From JACVRW01 sp963803245 (GTDB lineage: Bacteria; Actinomycetota; Thermoleophilia; Solirubrobacterales; Thermoleophilaceae): 64,000 nucleotides of DNA. Below, one piece after another: positions 1 to 8,984 of the stretch. Each line of letters begins with the position of its first letter. Positions within the stretch are counted from its first letter, which is position 1. The DNA is taken from the NCBI GenBank assembly GCA_963803245.1, contig CAWDLI010000004.1, positions 248,001 to 312,000 on the forward strand, read 5' to 3'. The notes under the pieces are model-generated. The model searched no databases. It was given only the letters and a program-made list of their open reading frames with translations, and was not told where the DNA came from. The translations under genes and the position numbers were made by a program.

Positions 1-221
1 TCCGAGCCGCGCACCGGCCTGCCCGGGAGCGGGGCGCCCGAGGGACTCACTTCGGGATGAGGTCTGCTCCGGAAATCGAAGCGGACTCTAGAGGCCCTTC
101 CGGTAGATCTCGACCTCCACTCCGACCATGCCAGGCTCGGGGTACACCGGGGCGGCGCCCACGACTACCGCGCAGCCCTGGCCGCTCCGCGTTACGGCGC
201 GAGCGCGCGCAGCCCGGCTAT

Positions 222-1661
222 ATGCTCGCCCGCCCCGTGAGCGGCCATCCCCACCTCCCACGCCGGCACCTCGCCCGTGCGATCGTCGTCTGCCTCGCGC
301 TGGTCGCGCCCGCCTCCGCCACGGCCGCGCCGTCCAGGGGCTGGCATCCCCCGGCCCCACCCGTCGTGCCGTGCGCGTCCACGGACGAGCGTACGACGCT
401 CACTGCCAGCGCACGGCTCGATCCGGCCTGTGTGTACACGCGCGGCTTCGACATCACTGCATCGAAGGTGACGCTCGACTGTCGCGGCGCCGTGATCGAC
501 GCGACGGGCCGGGGAGGCGGCTCGGGAATCGAGGTCCGCGCGCCAGCGGATGCCGACCTGTCCCGGGTGACGATCCGCAACTGCGTCGTGCGCGGGTTCC
601 TCAACAGCATCAGGGTGACCCGCGAGGGCTTCCGTGCGCTGCCCGCGGGCCACGAGTACGACCACGGCATACGCGACGTGCGCATCGAGCGCACCGAGGT
701 GTCGGGCTCCAGGGGAGTCGGCATCTACGTGGACGGCTACGTGACGCGCACCACCATCCGCCACTCCAAGATCACCGGGGCCGGGAGCAGCGGCATCTAC
801 CTCGAGGCCGGCTCGGCGGACAACGTCGTGGTCGGGAACAGCATTCGCGACAACGGCTTCCGCGAGAACGGGCCCGGCGGATCGATCTTCTCCTTCGCCG
901 GCGCGCGCTTCCGGTTCTGGGGGATCGGCCGCGAGGGGATCTCGATCGACGGGTCGCGGCGCAACCTCGTGGCCGGCAACAGCTTCGAGGGCAACTCGGC
1001 CGGCGGGATCTTCCTCTACACGAACTGCGGCGAGTACGTGAACAGCAGGCCGGAGCGCTGGTTCCAGCGACGCTACGGCGCCGACGACAACACGATCGTC
1101 GCGAACCGCTTCGAGGGAGGCGTGAACGGCGTGTGGGTCGGCTCGCGCATGGGCGAGAGCACGTTGCCGATGGAGTGCAGCGATCCCACCTACGTCAAGC
1201 AGGGCATCACCTGGATCGCGCTCGACCGGGCCGCGCGCAACAGGATCCTCGCCAACAGCTTCCGCGACGTCACCTACGGGGTGCGCGTCGAGGACGACCA
1301 CACGAAGGTGATGGCGAATCAGTTCAGCGGGCCTGACGCGACCCACCACGCCGTGGTGATCGGAACCCCGTGGCGCACCAGCGTGCTCGGCAAGCCGATC
1401 CGCGGCACCGCCCTGATCGCCAACACGTCGGCGATCGTCGCCAACCCGAACCCCTACCGCTGGGTCGAGGGCCAGGCCGCCACCACCGTGGCGCTCAACC
1501 GCGCGCTCGGCCGGCGGGTCGGCATCTGCCAGGGCAGGACCCTGCCGCGCGGGCCGTTCGTGATGACCATCGCGTTCGCCGGTGAGCCGGCAGGCGGCCC
1601 GGAGGTACCCGCGCCGGACCCGCTGAGCGCTCCGACGGTCGGCGCGCTCGCGCCCTGCTGA
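222..1661 (+). CDS. Secreted right-handed parallel beta-helix protein
   Basis: This 479-residue protein starts at the ATG at 222, just ahead of a positively charged then hydrophobic signal peptide (about residues 8-35, ending in an Ala-rich stretch). The body carries many short repeats of the type N-x-I-x-x-N, G-I-Y/F and V-x-G-N-S (about residues 110-420). These are the rungs of a right-handed beta-helix, as in NosD, pectate-lyase-like and polysaccharide-binding proteins. It is therefore probably exported and binds or cuts a polysaccharide, but no catalytic triad can be assigned by eye. The frame stays open upstream to 57, but that part is Arg/Pro-rich and unlike a protein start. The next gene converges on it with a 16-base gap. 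Confidence 0.8.
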   Translation: MLARPVSGHPHLPRRHLARAIVVCLALVAPASATAAPSRGWHPPAPPVVPCASTDERTTLTASARLDPACVYTRGFDITASKVTLDCRGAVIDATGRGGGSGIEVRAPADADLSRVTIRNCVVRGFLNSIRVTREGFRALPAGHEYDHGIRDVRIERTEVSGSRGVGIYVDGYVTRTTIRHSKITGAGSSGIYLEAGSADNVVVGNSIRDNGFRENGPGGSIFSFAGARFRFWGIGREGISIDGSRRNLVAGNSFEGNSAGGIFLYTNCGEYVNSRPERWFQRRYGADDNTIVANRFEGGVNGVWVGSRMGESTLPMECSDPTYVKQGITWIALDRAARNRILANSFRDVTYGVRVEDDHTKVMANQFSGPDATHHAVVIGTPWRTSVLGKPIRGTALIANTSAIVANPNPYRWVEGQAATTVALNRALGRRVGICQGRTLPRGPFVMTIAFAGEPAGGPEVPAPDPLSAPTVGALAPC

Positions 1662-1677
1662 CACCCGCGCCGGCGGG

Positions 1678-2877
1678 TCAGGCGGCGTGGAGCGCCGCCA
1701 GCGCGGCGGACTGATCGGCGCTCATGCCGGCGATCACCTCGCCGTCCCACGACACGTCCTCGTACATCGCCACCTGGAGCTTCTCGTGCTCGCGCAGGCT
1801 GAGGCGCTCGTGGTGGCAGAAGGCCAGGAACGAGTAGAGGTTGGGCAGCTCGTCGTGCCACCCCCTGTCGGCCCCCGGGATCGTGAGCAGGTCGTGGATC
1901 GACCCGGGTACCTCGCGCAGCCCGTCCGAGAACATGGCGCCGATCACGGCCAGGTCGAGCTGGGTCAGCCGGCCGGGCGGAACCATCACGAGCTCCTGGT
2001 CGGGATCGAGCAGGCTCCCCGCCAGCTCGGCGCTCTCCATCAGCAGCGCTCCGTCGGTGGTGCGCGGATTGCACTCGATGATCACGAGGCCGTCGCCCGA
2101 GTCCACGAAGTCGAGCGACATCTGGCCGTTGTAGCCGAGCTCCGCGCCGAGTCGCCGGACGACCTCCAGCGACTCGTCGCCGGCGATCGTCTCCAGCTGC
2201 ACCGCGGTGCTGTGGTGGTATTGGCGCGGCGCCCGGTAGGTGCAGTGCCCCGTAACGCGGCCCTCGTGCAGGGTGCTGTAGGTGCAGACCATCGGGCCGT
2301 CCACGAACTCCTGCACGAGCCACGGCGCGTCGGGGGTGGGATGTACGTCCTCCACGCGCACGCTGCCCGCCAGCGGCCCCGTGTTGGTGAGCAGCGTGAC
2401 CCCTCCCCGCGAGTAGACGCCGCGGCCGAAGTAGTGCGGCCAGCGCCCGAGCGCCTCGCGCAGCTCCCCGTCGCTGCGCACGGTCACGCCCACGGGCGCG
2501 CGGATGCCCAGCCCCTCCACGAGAGCCTCGAACGAATGCTTGTCGTGCACGCGCGCGAGGGTCTCGAACGGCGGGGTGTAGAGCTTCGCCACCTGCTCCA
2601 GCCGCTCGCGCCCCGTCGCCAGGTAGAAGGCCTCCTCCCACGTGGGCACGATCACGTCGATGCCGTGCTCCGAGCAGAACGTGGCCACCTGCTCGACGAA
2701 GCGCTCTGTGTCCGCCCGCGGCGAGGCCGTGACGGTGTGGCCCGTCACGTAGCGCGAGTGGTTGCCGGGCGCGGCGGCATAAGTGTCGGAGGAGAACACC
2801 TCGTGCCCCGCCTGGCAGAGCCGGCGCATGACCGCCAGCGCGAACGGCATACGCGCGCTCGTGACCAGGACCCTCAC
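1678..2877 (-). CDS. ATP-grasp domain enzyme
   Basis: This 399-residue protein resembles ATP-grasp ligases of the carbamoyl-phosphate-synthase-like type. An N-terminal Rossmann-like pre-ATP-grasp fold opens with VRVLVTSARMPFAL, followed by a central ATP-grasp fold. Near residue 268 the motif ECNPRTTDGA supplies the metal-binding Glu and Asn. The substrate cannot be told from sequence. The GTG at 2877 is chosen because the open frame above it overlaps the upstream gene, which ends only 14 bases away on the same strand, so the two may be co-transcribed. The C-terminal 60 residues (CHHERLSLREHEKLQ region) are not part of the core fold and may be family-specific. Confidence 0.75.
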   Translation of the reverse strand: MRVLVTSARMPFALAVMRRLCQAGHEVFSSDTYAAAPGNHSRYVTGHTVTASPRADTERFVEQVATFCSEHGIDVIVPTWEEAFYLATGRERLEQVAKLYTPPFETLARVHDKHSFEALVEGLGIRAPVGVTVRSDGELREALGRWPHYFGRGVYSRGGVTLLTNTGPLAGSVRVEDVHPTPDAPWLVQEFVDGPMVCTYSTLHEGRVTGHCTYRAPRQYHHSTAVQLETIAGDESLEVVRRLGAELGYNGQMSLDFVDSGDGLVIIECNPRTTDGALLMESAELAGSLLDPDQELVMVPPGRLTQLDLAVIGAMFSDGLREVPGSIHDLLTIPGADRGWHDELPNLYSFLAFCHHERLSLREHEKLQVAMYEDVSWDGEVIAGMSADQSAALAALHAA

Positions 2878-2891
2878 CGGCGCGACCCCGG

Positions 2892-3830
2892 CTAGCGGCG
2901 CGTCGAGCGCTGTGGCTTCACCCGGAAACCGGTCCTGCTGCCGCGCCCGCGCGTGAAGGTGCCGGTCTGGACGCTGACCACCCAGGGCCGCGCGAGAACG
3001 CCGTCGAAGTCGTCGAGGAAGCCGCGGAACAGCCTGGAGGCCGCTCGGCACGAGAGGCGATCGCTCAGCAGGGTGATGCGGTAGGGCCCACTCCGGAGCC
3101 GGAGCTTCCCGATGCTGTCGTCGTTCAGCACCTGGAAGGTGCCGGGGCAGCGGTCACCGATCGGATGCGTGCCGCTGCCCCCGCCGCTGGGAGTCGGCGG
3201 GCCGACGAGCCGCTTGATGCGGAAGCCCACGTTGCGCGAGCCGCGCAGGAACGAGCCGGTCTCGCGGTCCACGATCCACGGCCGCGGCAGGACCCCGTCG
3301 AAGTCCTGGAGGAAGCGCGCGAAGTACGAGGACGCCTTGGCACAGGAGAGCCGGCGGGCGGCCAGCAGCGTTATCGCGTAGTTGCCCTTCGGGACGGCGA
3401 ACGTCCCGATGCGGTCGTTGTGAAGCACCTGAAACGTGCCCGGACAGGTCGTGCCATACGGGTGGTGGCCGCCTCCCCCGCCGCCGTGGGCGCTCGCGAG
3501 AGCCCAGCTGAAGCCGACCGAGCCGCCGGGCCCCCGGAAGAAGGTGCGCGTCGTTGCGTTCGCGAACCATGGGCGCGGCAGCCTGCCGTCGAAGTCCTCG
3601 AGGAACTGCCGGAACAGGTCGGCTGCCTCGGAGCAGGACAGCTTGTTCGAGTCGACCGGCGTGAGCGTGTACGCGCCCTTGGGGAAGAGCAGCGGCCCGA
3701 CCGTGTCGTCGTGGAGCACCTCGAACGTGGCGGGACACGCGGCGGGTGCCTGCGCGTGCGCACCGGCGGGCGCGGCAAGGGCGGCGACGAGCACCGCGAG
3801 CACGGCGAGCAGTGATCGAGCCCTCACCAC
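2892..3830 (-). CDS. Secreted protein with three tandem 90-residue repeats
   Basis: This protein of about 312 residues has a signal peptide (LLAVLAVLVAALAAPAGAHA) followed by three copies of one module. Each copy begins CPxTFxVLxxDxIG, continues with a K/S-G-x-Y-x-I-T-L strand and a conserved LSC, and ends in FLxDFDGxLxRPW and xTGxFxRG. Each module holds two cysteines (CP and LSC), probably one disulphide. Gly/His-rich linkers separate copies 1 and 2 and copies 2 and 3. I do not recognise the family. The start is one of two adjacent GTG codons (3830 or 3827), placed right before the hydrophobic stretch. It is divergent from the beta-glucosidase gene and upstream of the ATP-grasp gene. Confidence 0.75.
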   Translation of the reverse strand: MVRARSLLAVLAVLVAALAAPAGAHAQAPAACPATFEVLHDDTVGPLLFPKGAYTLTPVDSNKLSCSEAADLFRQFLEDFDGRLPRPWFANATTRTFFRGPGGSVGFSWALASAHGGGGGGHHPYGTTCPGTFQVLHNDRIGTFAVPKGNYAITLLAARRLSCAKASSYFARFLQDFDGVLPRPWIVDRETGSFLRGSRNVGFRIKRLVGPPTPSGGGSGTHPIGDRCPGTFQVLNDDSIGKLRLRSGPYRITLLSDRLSCRAASRLFRGFLDDFDGVLARPWVVSVQTGTFTRGRGSRTGFRVKPQRSTRR

Positions 3831-3929
3831 GGCAAGCGACGATACGGCACCCGCCCGGAGTTTGCGCGCCGGGTACCTCGGGGATATCCGACTCACGGTT
3901 GCCGCCGTGTCACCGAGGGAGGGCGAGTC

Positions 3930-6276
3930 ATGAGTCGAAGGTTTTCTCTGCACGCGATCGTCGTCGCGGGCCTGGTGTCGTGCCTGATCGCCACGTGGCC
4001 GGCGCTCGCCGCCAAGCGCACCCGCGATCGCGCAGCGCTACAGGCCGTCTCGCAGCGCCTGGACCGCCAGACCGAGCGCCGCATCGACTCGCTGCTGCGG
4101 CGGATGACGCTCCAGGAGAAGCTCGGCCAGCTGACCCTGCTCTCCGACGGTCAGATGAAGGAGAACCCCGCGGAGGCACGCAAGGTCGGCGGCGTGTTCA
4201 GCGAGACCGACCCCGTCCTGATCAACCAGTACCAGCGCGACGCGGTCGAGAACTCACGGCTGCACATCCCGATCCTGTTCGCCTTCGACACGATTCACGG
4301 CTTCCGGACGATCTTCCCGATTCCGCTCGGCGCGGCCAGCAGCTTCGACCCGCAGGTCGCACGCACCGACCACCGCATCGGGGCCTTCGAGTCCGCGGCG
4401 GTGGGCCTCAAGCAGATCTACAGCCCGATGGTCGACCTCTCCCACGAGCCCCGCTGGGGGCGGATCTCCGAAGGTGCCGGCGAGGACCCGTACCTCAACT
4501 CGGTCATGGCCGCCGCCCGTGTGAAGGGCGCCCAGGGTCGACAGCTACGCCGCACCGGACAAGGTGGTCACGAGCGTCAAGCACTTCGCCGCCTACGGCG
4601 AGCCCGACGCCGGCCGCGACTACAACACGACGGACATGTCGCTCCAGCGGCTGTGGAACTTCTACCTGCCGCCCTTCAAGGCGGCTATCGACGCCGGCTC
4701 GGACACGCTCATGTGCTCGTTCAACGCCATCAACGGCGTGCCGGGATGCGCGAACCGCTACCTGGAGACGCGCGTGCTCAAGCAGCGCTGGGGGTTCGAC
4801 GGGTTCGTGGAGAGCGATTACACGGCGGTCGCCGAGCTGCGCGCCTGCCCGGGCGTGAACCCGGCGGAGGGGCCCTGCGGCCACGGCGTGGCGGAGGACG
4901 GCCGGGAGGCCGCCGCGCTGGCGCTGAACGCCGGCACCGACTCCGAGATGGTGTCGACCAACTTCCGCGACTTCGGCCGGAAGCTCGTGGCGAGCGGCGA
5001 GGTCTCGATGCGGCGCATCGACGACGCGGTGCGGCGCATCCTGCGCGTGAAGTTCCGCGCCGGCCTCTTCAAGAACCCGTACGTCGACGTGGGCGCCGCG
5101 GAGGGCAAGCAGCTGCTGCCGCAGAACCGCGCGGCGGCCCGCAGGGCGGCCGGCCGCTCGATGGTGCTGCTCAAGAACGACGGGCCGGTGCTGCCGCTCA
5201 CCCGGCCAAGTCGACCGCCGTCATCGGTCCGCTGGGCGACGCGGAGCACGACATGCTCGGACCCTGGTGGGGTCGCGGCGAGGACGCCGACGCCGTCTCG
5301 CTGTTCGAGGGCATGCGCGCCCAGAACCCGAACACGACGTTCACGCCGGGGTGCACGCTGAGCAACAACGAGCTCTACGACCCGGACAACGAATGCGCGT
5401 CCAACGCCGGCTTCCCGGCGGCGGTCGCCGCGGCTCGCGCGGCCGACCAGGTGGTGCTGGCGCTTGGCGAGACGCGGGAGATGAGCGGCGAGGCCGAGTC
5501 GCGCTCGATGCTCGACCTGCCCGGCATGCAGGAGGAGCTGATCGAGGCGATCAAGGCTACGGGCAAGCCGTTCGCGGTCGTGCTCTTCAACGGACGGCCG
5601 CTGACGCTGGAGGGGGTCCAGGAGGAATCCCCCGCCATCCTCGAGGCCTGGTTCCCGGGCGTCGAGGCGGGCAACGCGGCGGCCGACGTGCTCTTCGGCA
5701 AGGTCAACCCGGGCGGAAAGCTGCCGGTGAGCTTCCCGCGCAACGAGGGCCAGGTGCCGATCTTCTACAACCACAAGCCGACCGGCCGCCCCTGTGATCC
5801 GGCCTCGAGGTACAACTCGCGGCACCGGGACATCGCGAGCTGCGCGCCCCTGTACGAGTTCGGTCACGGCCTGAGCTACACGACGTTCAGGATCTCGGGC
5901 GTGCGGCTGAGCGGGAAGACGATGGACGCACGCCGCGGGCGCGTCACGGTGAGCGCCCAGGTCACCAACACCGGCTCCCGCGCCGGCGACGAGGTGGCCC
6001 AGCTCTACGTGAACGACCCCGTGGCGAGCATCTCGCAGCCGGTTCGCCGGCTGCGCGGCTTCGAGCGCGTGACGCTGCAGCCGGGGCAGACCAAGAAGGT
6101 CGCCTGGGCGCTCGACCGCGACGACGTCGGCTTCTACGACAACCGCGGCCGGTTCGTGGTCGAGAACGGGCGCATCAACGTGTTCGTCGGGCAACACCTC
6201 GAGCCAGTCCGACAACAAGCAGACGTTCAGCGTGACCGGCGGGCGGCCGGTGAAGGCCAGCCGGCGCGGGCGCTGA
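3930..6276 (+). CDS. GH3 beta-glucosidase, frame-disrupted
   Basis: This is a secreted glycoside hydrolase family 3 enzyme (BglX-like), expected to release glucose from beta-glucosides. The signal peptide lies at residues 1-28. The GH3 N-domain runs through EGAGEDPYLNS and KHFAAYGEPDAGRDYN, with the nucleophile Asp in FVESDY. A GH3 C-domain and a C-terminal Fn3-like domain follow. The reading frame breaks three times: about 4538 (one extra base), about 5203 (back to the first frame) and about 6193 (an extra G in GTCGGGCAAC, after which the frame ends at TGA 6274-6276). Between breaks the protein is intact and family-like, so assembly error is the likeliest cause. The end overlaps the convergent metzincin-like gene by 50 bases. 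Confidence 0.85.
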
Positions 6277-6685
6277 ACAGCCGCGTGCAGACAGGAGGCG
6301 GCCGGTCGCCGCCGTCCTCGCGCATGATCCCGGCGGCGGAGTGTGCCCGTCCCGCCTGGTGGCCGCGCTCGTGCACGATGGTCCAGCAGAAGTCGATCGC
6401 ACCTGCCCGGCCTCGCCAGGAGATCCGTGTGCTCACCCGGATCACGCAGTAGGCGTCGGGAAGGGCCGGGCCGATGAACGCGTCGCCGGCGGCGCGGTTG
6501 GCGAGCGCCGCGTACTCGATCCGCGGGTTCGGACAGGCGCTGAGCCCGCGCTGCAGCCAGTAGGCGTCGGCGGCCTGGACGGAGAGCCGCTCGGTGCGCG
6601 CCGAGGCGTGAGCTCCCGCAGCGGCGGGGAGGACGAGGCACCCGGCCACCGAGGCGAGGAGGAGGAAGGTGGCGAGGCGGCCCAT
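6227..6685 (-). CDS. Small secreted metzincin-like zinc-binding protein
   Basis: This 152-residue protein starts at ATG 6685 with a signal peptide (residues 1-27, ending near AGAHASA). Its core has four cysteines and the stretch HERGHQAGRAHSAAGIM. That fits the metzincin signature HExxHxxGxxH, with a Met six residues after the third His where a Met-turn would be expected. The protein is far shorter than standard metzincin catalytic domains (about 150-200 residues), yet it holds both helix and motif. It may be a minimal peptidase or a zinc protein that reuses the motif. The C-terminus is Arg-rich. It converges with and overlaps the beta-glucosidase gene. Confidence 0.6.
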   Translation of the reverse strand: MGRLATFLLLASVAGCLVLPAAAGAHASARTERLSVQAADAYWLQRGLSACPNPRIEYAALANRAAGDAFIGPALPDAYCVIRVSTRISWRGRAGAIDFCWTIVHERGHQAGRAHSAAGIMREDGGDRPPPVCTRLFSARAGWPSPAARRSR

Positions 6686-6892
6686 GTCTCCGACCGTACG
6701 TTCGATTTGCGATCCGCGGGGGGTCCCGGCGCTGACCCGGAGGTTCAGGCGGGAATCCCTTGGACCATCCTCACGACGCCTCCCGAAAACCGGGATCCGT
6801 GGTAATCGGAATCGTGCGGTTCGTCTACCTGCGCGGCGCCGGCTCATGTCGTGTCGCGCCCGTGCCGATGCGGATCGGACACCAGAGCAGCA

Positions 6893-6972
6893 CCCTCGAC
6901 TAGGGCACCCTCGCCGCAAGGCGGGTCCGCAAAGCCACGGGACTCCACCGGAGTTCGCCGGGCTACCCGGGA
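6893..6972 (+). promoter_or_regulatory. Putative c-di-GMP-I (GEMM) riboswitch aptamer
   Basis: The stretch has the hallmark pieces of the GEMM-I class in order. First comes AGGGCA (6902-6907). Next is a stem closed by a GCAA tetraloop (CGCC 6912-6915, GGCG 6920-6923). Then comes the strictly conserved CGCAAAGCCACGGG (6928-6941), a second hairpin (ACTCC 6942-6946, GGAGT 6950-6954), and GCCGGGCTACC (6957-6967) matching the conserved 3' GCCGGGUUACC. The closing helix P1 is the weak point; I could not pair it convincingly. It lies about 90 bases before the ice-binding-domain gene on the same strand. Confidence 0.7.
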
Positions 6973-6980
6973 CCCATATC

Positions 6981-7009
6981 GACCGCTCATCACCCGTCGC
7001 ACAGCGGTC
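6981..7009 (+). promoter_or_regulatory. Possible riboswitch expression-platform hairpin
   Basis: GACCGCT (6981-6987) and AGCGGTC (7003-7009) form a perfect 7-bp stem with a 15-base loop, between the putative aptamer and the ribosome binding site. There is no T-run after it, so a translation-level or Rho-linked switch is more likely than a simple terminator. Confidence 0.4.
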
Positions 7010-7062
7010 AGTGGCGAACCAGGAACGTTTGCAGGGGTTGTTCGCCCATAGGGGAGGACTTC

Positions 7063-8221
7063 TTGTCCAACCACCATCGCTTCAAACGGGCCCGGCGTAC
7101 CGGAGCAGCGTTCGCCGTCGGCTTGGGAGTCCTCGCCGTCCCCGCCGTCGCGCAGGCCCAGGTCAACCTGGCAACGACCGAGCCCTTCGTGGTCCTCGGC
7201 GGCGCCGCTGTCACCAACACCGGCCCCTCCGTGCTCAACGGCGACCTCGGAGTGTCGCCCGGCACCTCACTCGTCGGGTTCGGCCTGCCGGCGGTCGTGA
7301 ACGGCGCCACCCACAACAACAACGCGGTGGCCGCCAACGCCCAGGACGACCTCACCACCGCCTACACCGTGGCCGCCGGGCAGCCGGTGCCCCCCGGCAA
7401 CGTCCTCACGGGCACGAACCTCGGAAACAGGACGCTCACCGCCGGTGCCTACCGGTACAGCACGAGCGCGGGGCTCACAGGCGCCCTGACCCTCGACGCC
7501 GAGGGCGACCCCAACGCGCAGTTCATCTTCGAGATCGGCTCGACGCTCACGACCGCCGGGGCCAGCTCGGTCCGGCTGATCAACGGCGCATCGCGCCTGC
7601 AACGTCTTCTGGCAGGTGGGAAGCTCGGCGACGCTGGGCACGACCACGGCCTTCCAGGGCAACCTGATGGCCCTCACGAGCATCTCGCTCAACAACGGGG
7701 CGACCGTGATCGGGCGAATGCTCGCCCGCAACGGCTCGGTCACCCTCATCAACAACGTCCTCAGCGCCCCTCAATGCGCCACCACGAGCACGCCGGGCGA
7801 CGATGACTCGCCGGGCGGCGGAGGCTCGCCGGGCGACGACGACTCGCCGGGCGGCGGGCCGAACGGCGGGAATGGCCCGAATGGCCGGCGCCCGCTGACG
7901 CAGGGCACAGAGACGCGCCCGCAACGGCACGGCCAGCGCTCCGGCATGCGCCGCGCACCGCCTGCACCGCCGGTTACCGCGCCAGGGTGCGCGGCAACCT
8001 GATCCGCAGGGTCGTCTTCAGGCTCGACGGCAGGCGCATCGCCACCCGTGTGCGGCTCGCCGTTCCAGGTCTACGTGCGAGCCGGAGCCGGCATGCACAG
8101 GATCAGGGCGCACATCACGTTCAGGGACTCGACCCGCGCCAAGAACCGGGTGCTGCGCTACCGCGCCTGCGCCGCCGGTGAACTCCAGCCGCTCCGCGGC
8201 CCGTCGCGGTTCACCGGTTGA
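7063..8221 (+). CDS. Secreted ice-binding-domain (DUF3494) protein, frame-disrupted
   Basis: The gene starts at TTG 7063, six bases after a strong GGGGAGGA (7051-7058). A signal peptide ends near AVAQA. The body is a DUF3494 ice-binding-like beta-solenoid, with GDLGVSPGTSLVGF, TLTAGAYRYS, GDPNAQFIFEIGSTL and, after a frameshift near 7590, CNVFWQVGSSATLGT. A Gly/Asp/Ser/Pro linker (about 7795-7890) leads to a C-terminal Cys-rich module (YRARVRGNLIRRVVF, then FQVYVRAGAG) reached through two more shifts (about 7900-7960 and about 8050). It ends at TGA 8219-8221. In bacteria such domains serve in surface adhesion or ice binding; an adhesin role is inferred from the c-di-GMP riboswitch upstream. 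Confidence 0.75.
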
Positions 8222-8975
8222 GCCGAACCGTCCATGCAGCAGCGAGACCCTCCGGCATTCGCCGGGGGGTCTCGTCGTTCGTGGCGGCGCTTCTCACGAC
8301 CGGCGCGGCATGCGCTCTCGTGCCACAGGCGGAGGCCGCCAGGGCAAGGGTGCCCGCGAGCCGCCCGGTCGTGGCGCTGCTCCAGGATCGCGTCGCCCGG
8401 GCCGCGCCCGGCGCACACGCCCGCATCATCGAGTCCGTCGCCGCACGGCGGCCGCTCACCGGCGTGCGCACCGTCCTCCCGGTGCTCGGCCGCGCGCGCG
8501 GGCGCCGAGGCGGCTCCTGGCTCCATGTCGCGACTGCCCGGTCGCCCGAACTCACACAGCGGGTGGATTCGCGCCCGCCGGACGAGCACCGCCTCCACCG
8601 TGATGGCGGCTCGCGCTCGATCTCTCGGCCCGCAGGCTCACCGTCTACCGGCACGGCCGCGTGAAGCGCCGCTTCCCCGTCGTGGTGGGCACTCCCTCGA
8701 CGCCGACTCCGCAAGGCCGGTACTTCATCGAGGAGGCCCTCGAGCTTTCACCCGGGGCGTCCGGCAACCCCTTCGCCCTGGCCACCAGCGCCCGCTCGAA
8801 CGTCCTGCAGGAGTTCGAGGGCGGACCGGGACAGATCGCGCTTCACGGGACCAACGGCCTCTCCGGCGCGCCCGGCACAGCGGCTTCACACGGCTGTATC
8901 CGCCTCAACACGAGCGCCATCACCTGGCTGGCCAGGCGCATCGGCAGCGGCGTGCCGCTGACCATCCGGGGCTGA
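8218..8975 (+). CDS. Secreted L,D-transpeptidase (YkuD), frame-disrupted
   Basis: This encodes an L,D-transpeptidase that would form 3-3 cross-links in peptidoglycan. The signal peptide is VAALLTTGAACALVPQAEA. The YkuD domain opens with LDLSARRLTVYRHGRV and continues with GTPSTPTPQGRYF, and ends with the intact catalytic motif SHGCIRL and the upstream HGTNG. Two frameshifts interrupt it (about 8525 and about 8605). The TTG at 8218 overlaps the stop of the preceding gene, but a 14-bp hairpin at 8243-8274 lies inside that extension, so the GTG at 8281 is an equally good start. It ends 9 bases from the convergent lipoprotein gene. Confidence 0.75.
8243..8274 (+). terminator. Perfect 14-bp hairpin behind the ice-binding-domain gene
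   Basis: CGAGACCC (8243-8250), T-G wobble, then CCGGC (8252-8256), loop ATTC, GCCGG (8261-8265) and GGGTCTCG (8267-8274) form one 14-bp stem. It begins 22 bases after the stop of the ice-binding-domain gene. No T-tract follows. It reads as a terminator or processing hairpin and argues for the downstream start (8281) of the next gene. Confidence 0.55.
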
Positions 8976-8984
8976 GTCGCGTCG

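Noticed and set aside
88..190. Reverse-strand tail reading VVVGAAPVYPEPGMVGVEVE
   Set aside because: It looks protein-like for about 30 residues but has no start codon or domain and runs into the signal-peptide region of the beta-helix gene; a lone fragment cannot be supported.
3930..6452. Single 840-codon open frame taken at face value as one protein
   Set aside because: Its middle third and tail are out of frame with GH3 family sequence; the real protein uses other frames between about 4538 and 5203 and after 6193.
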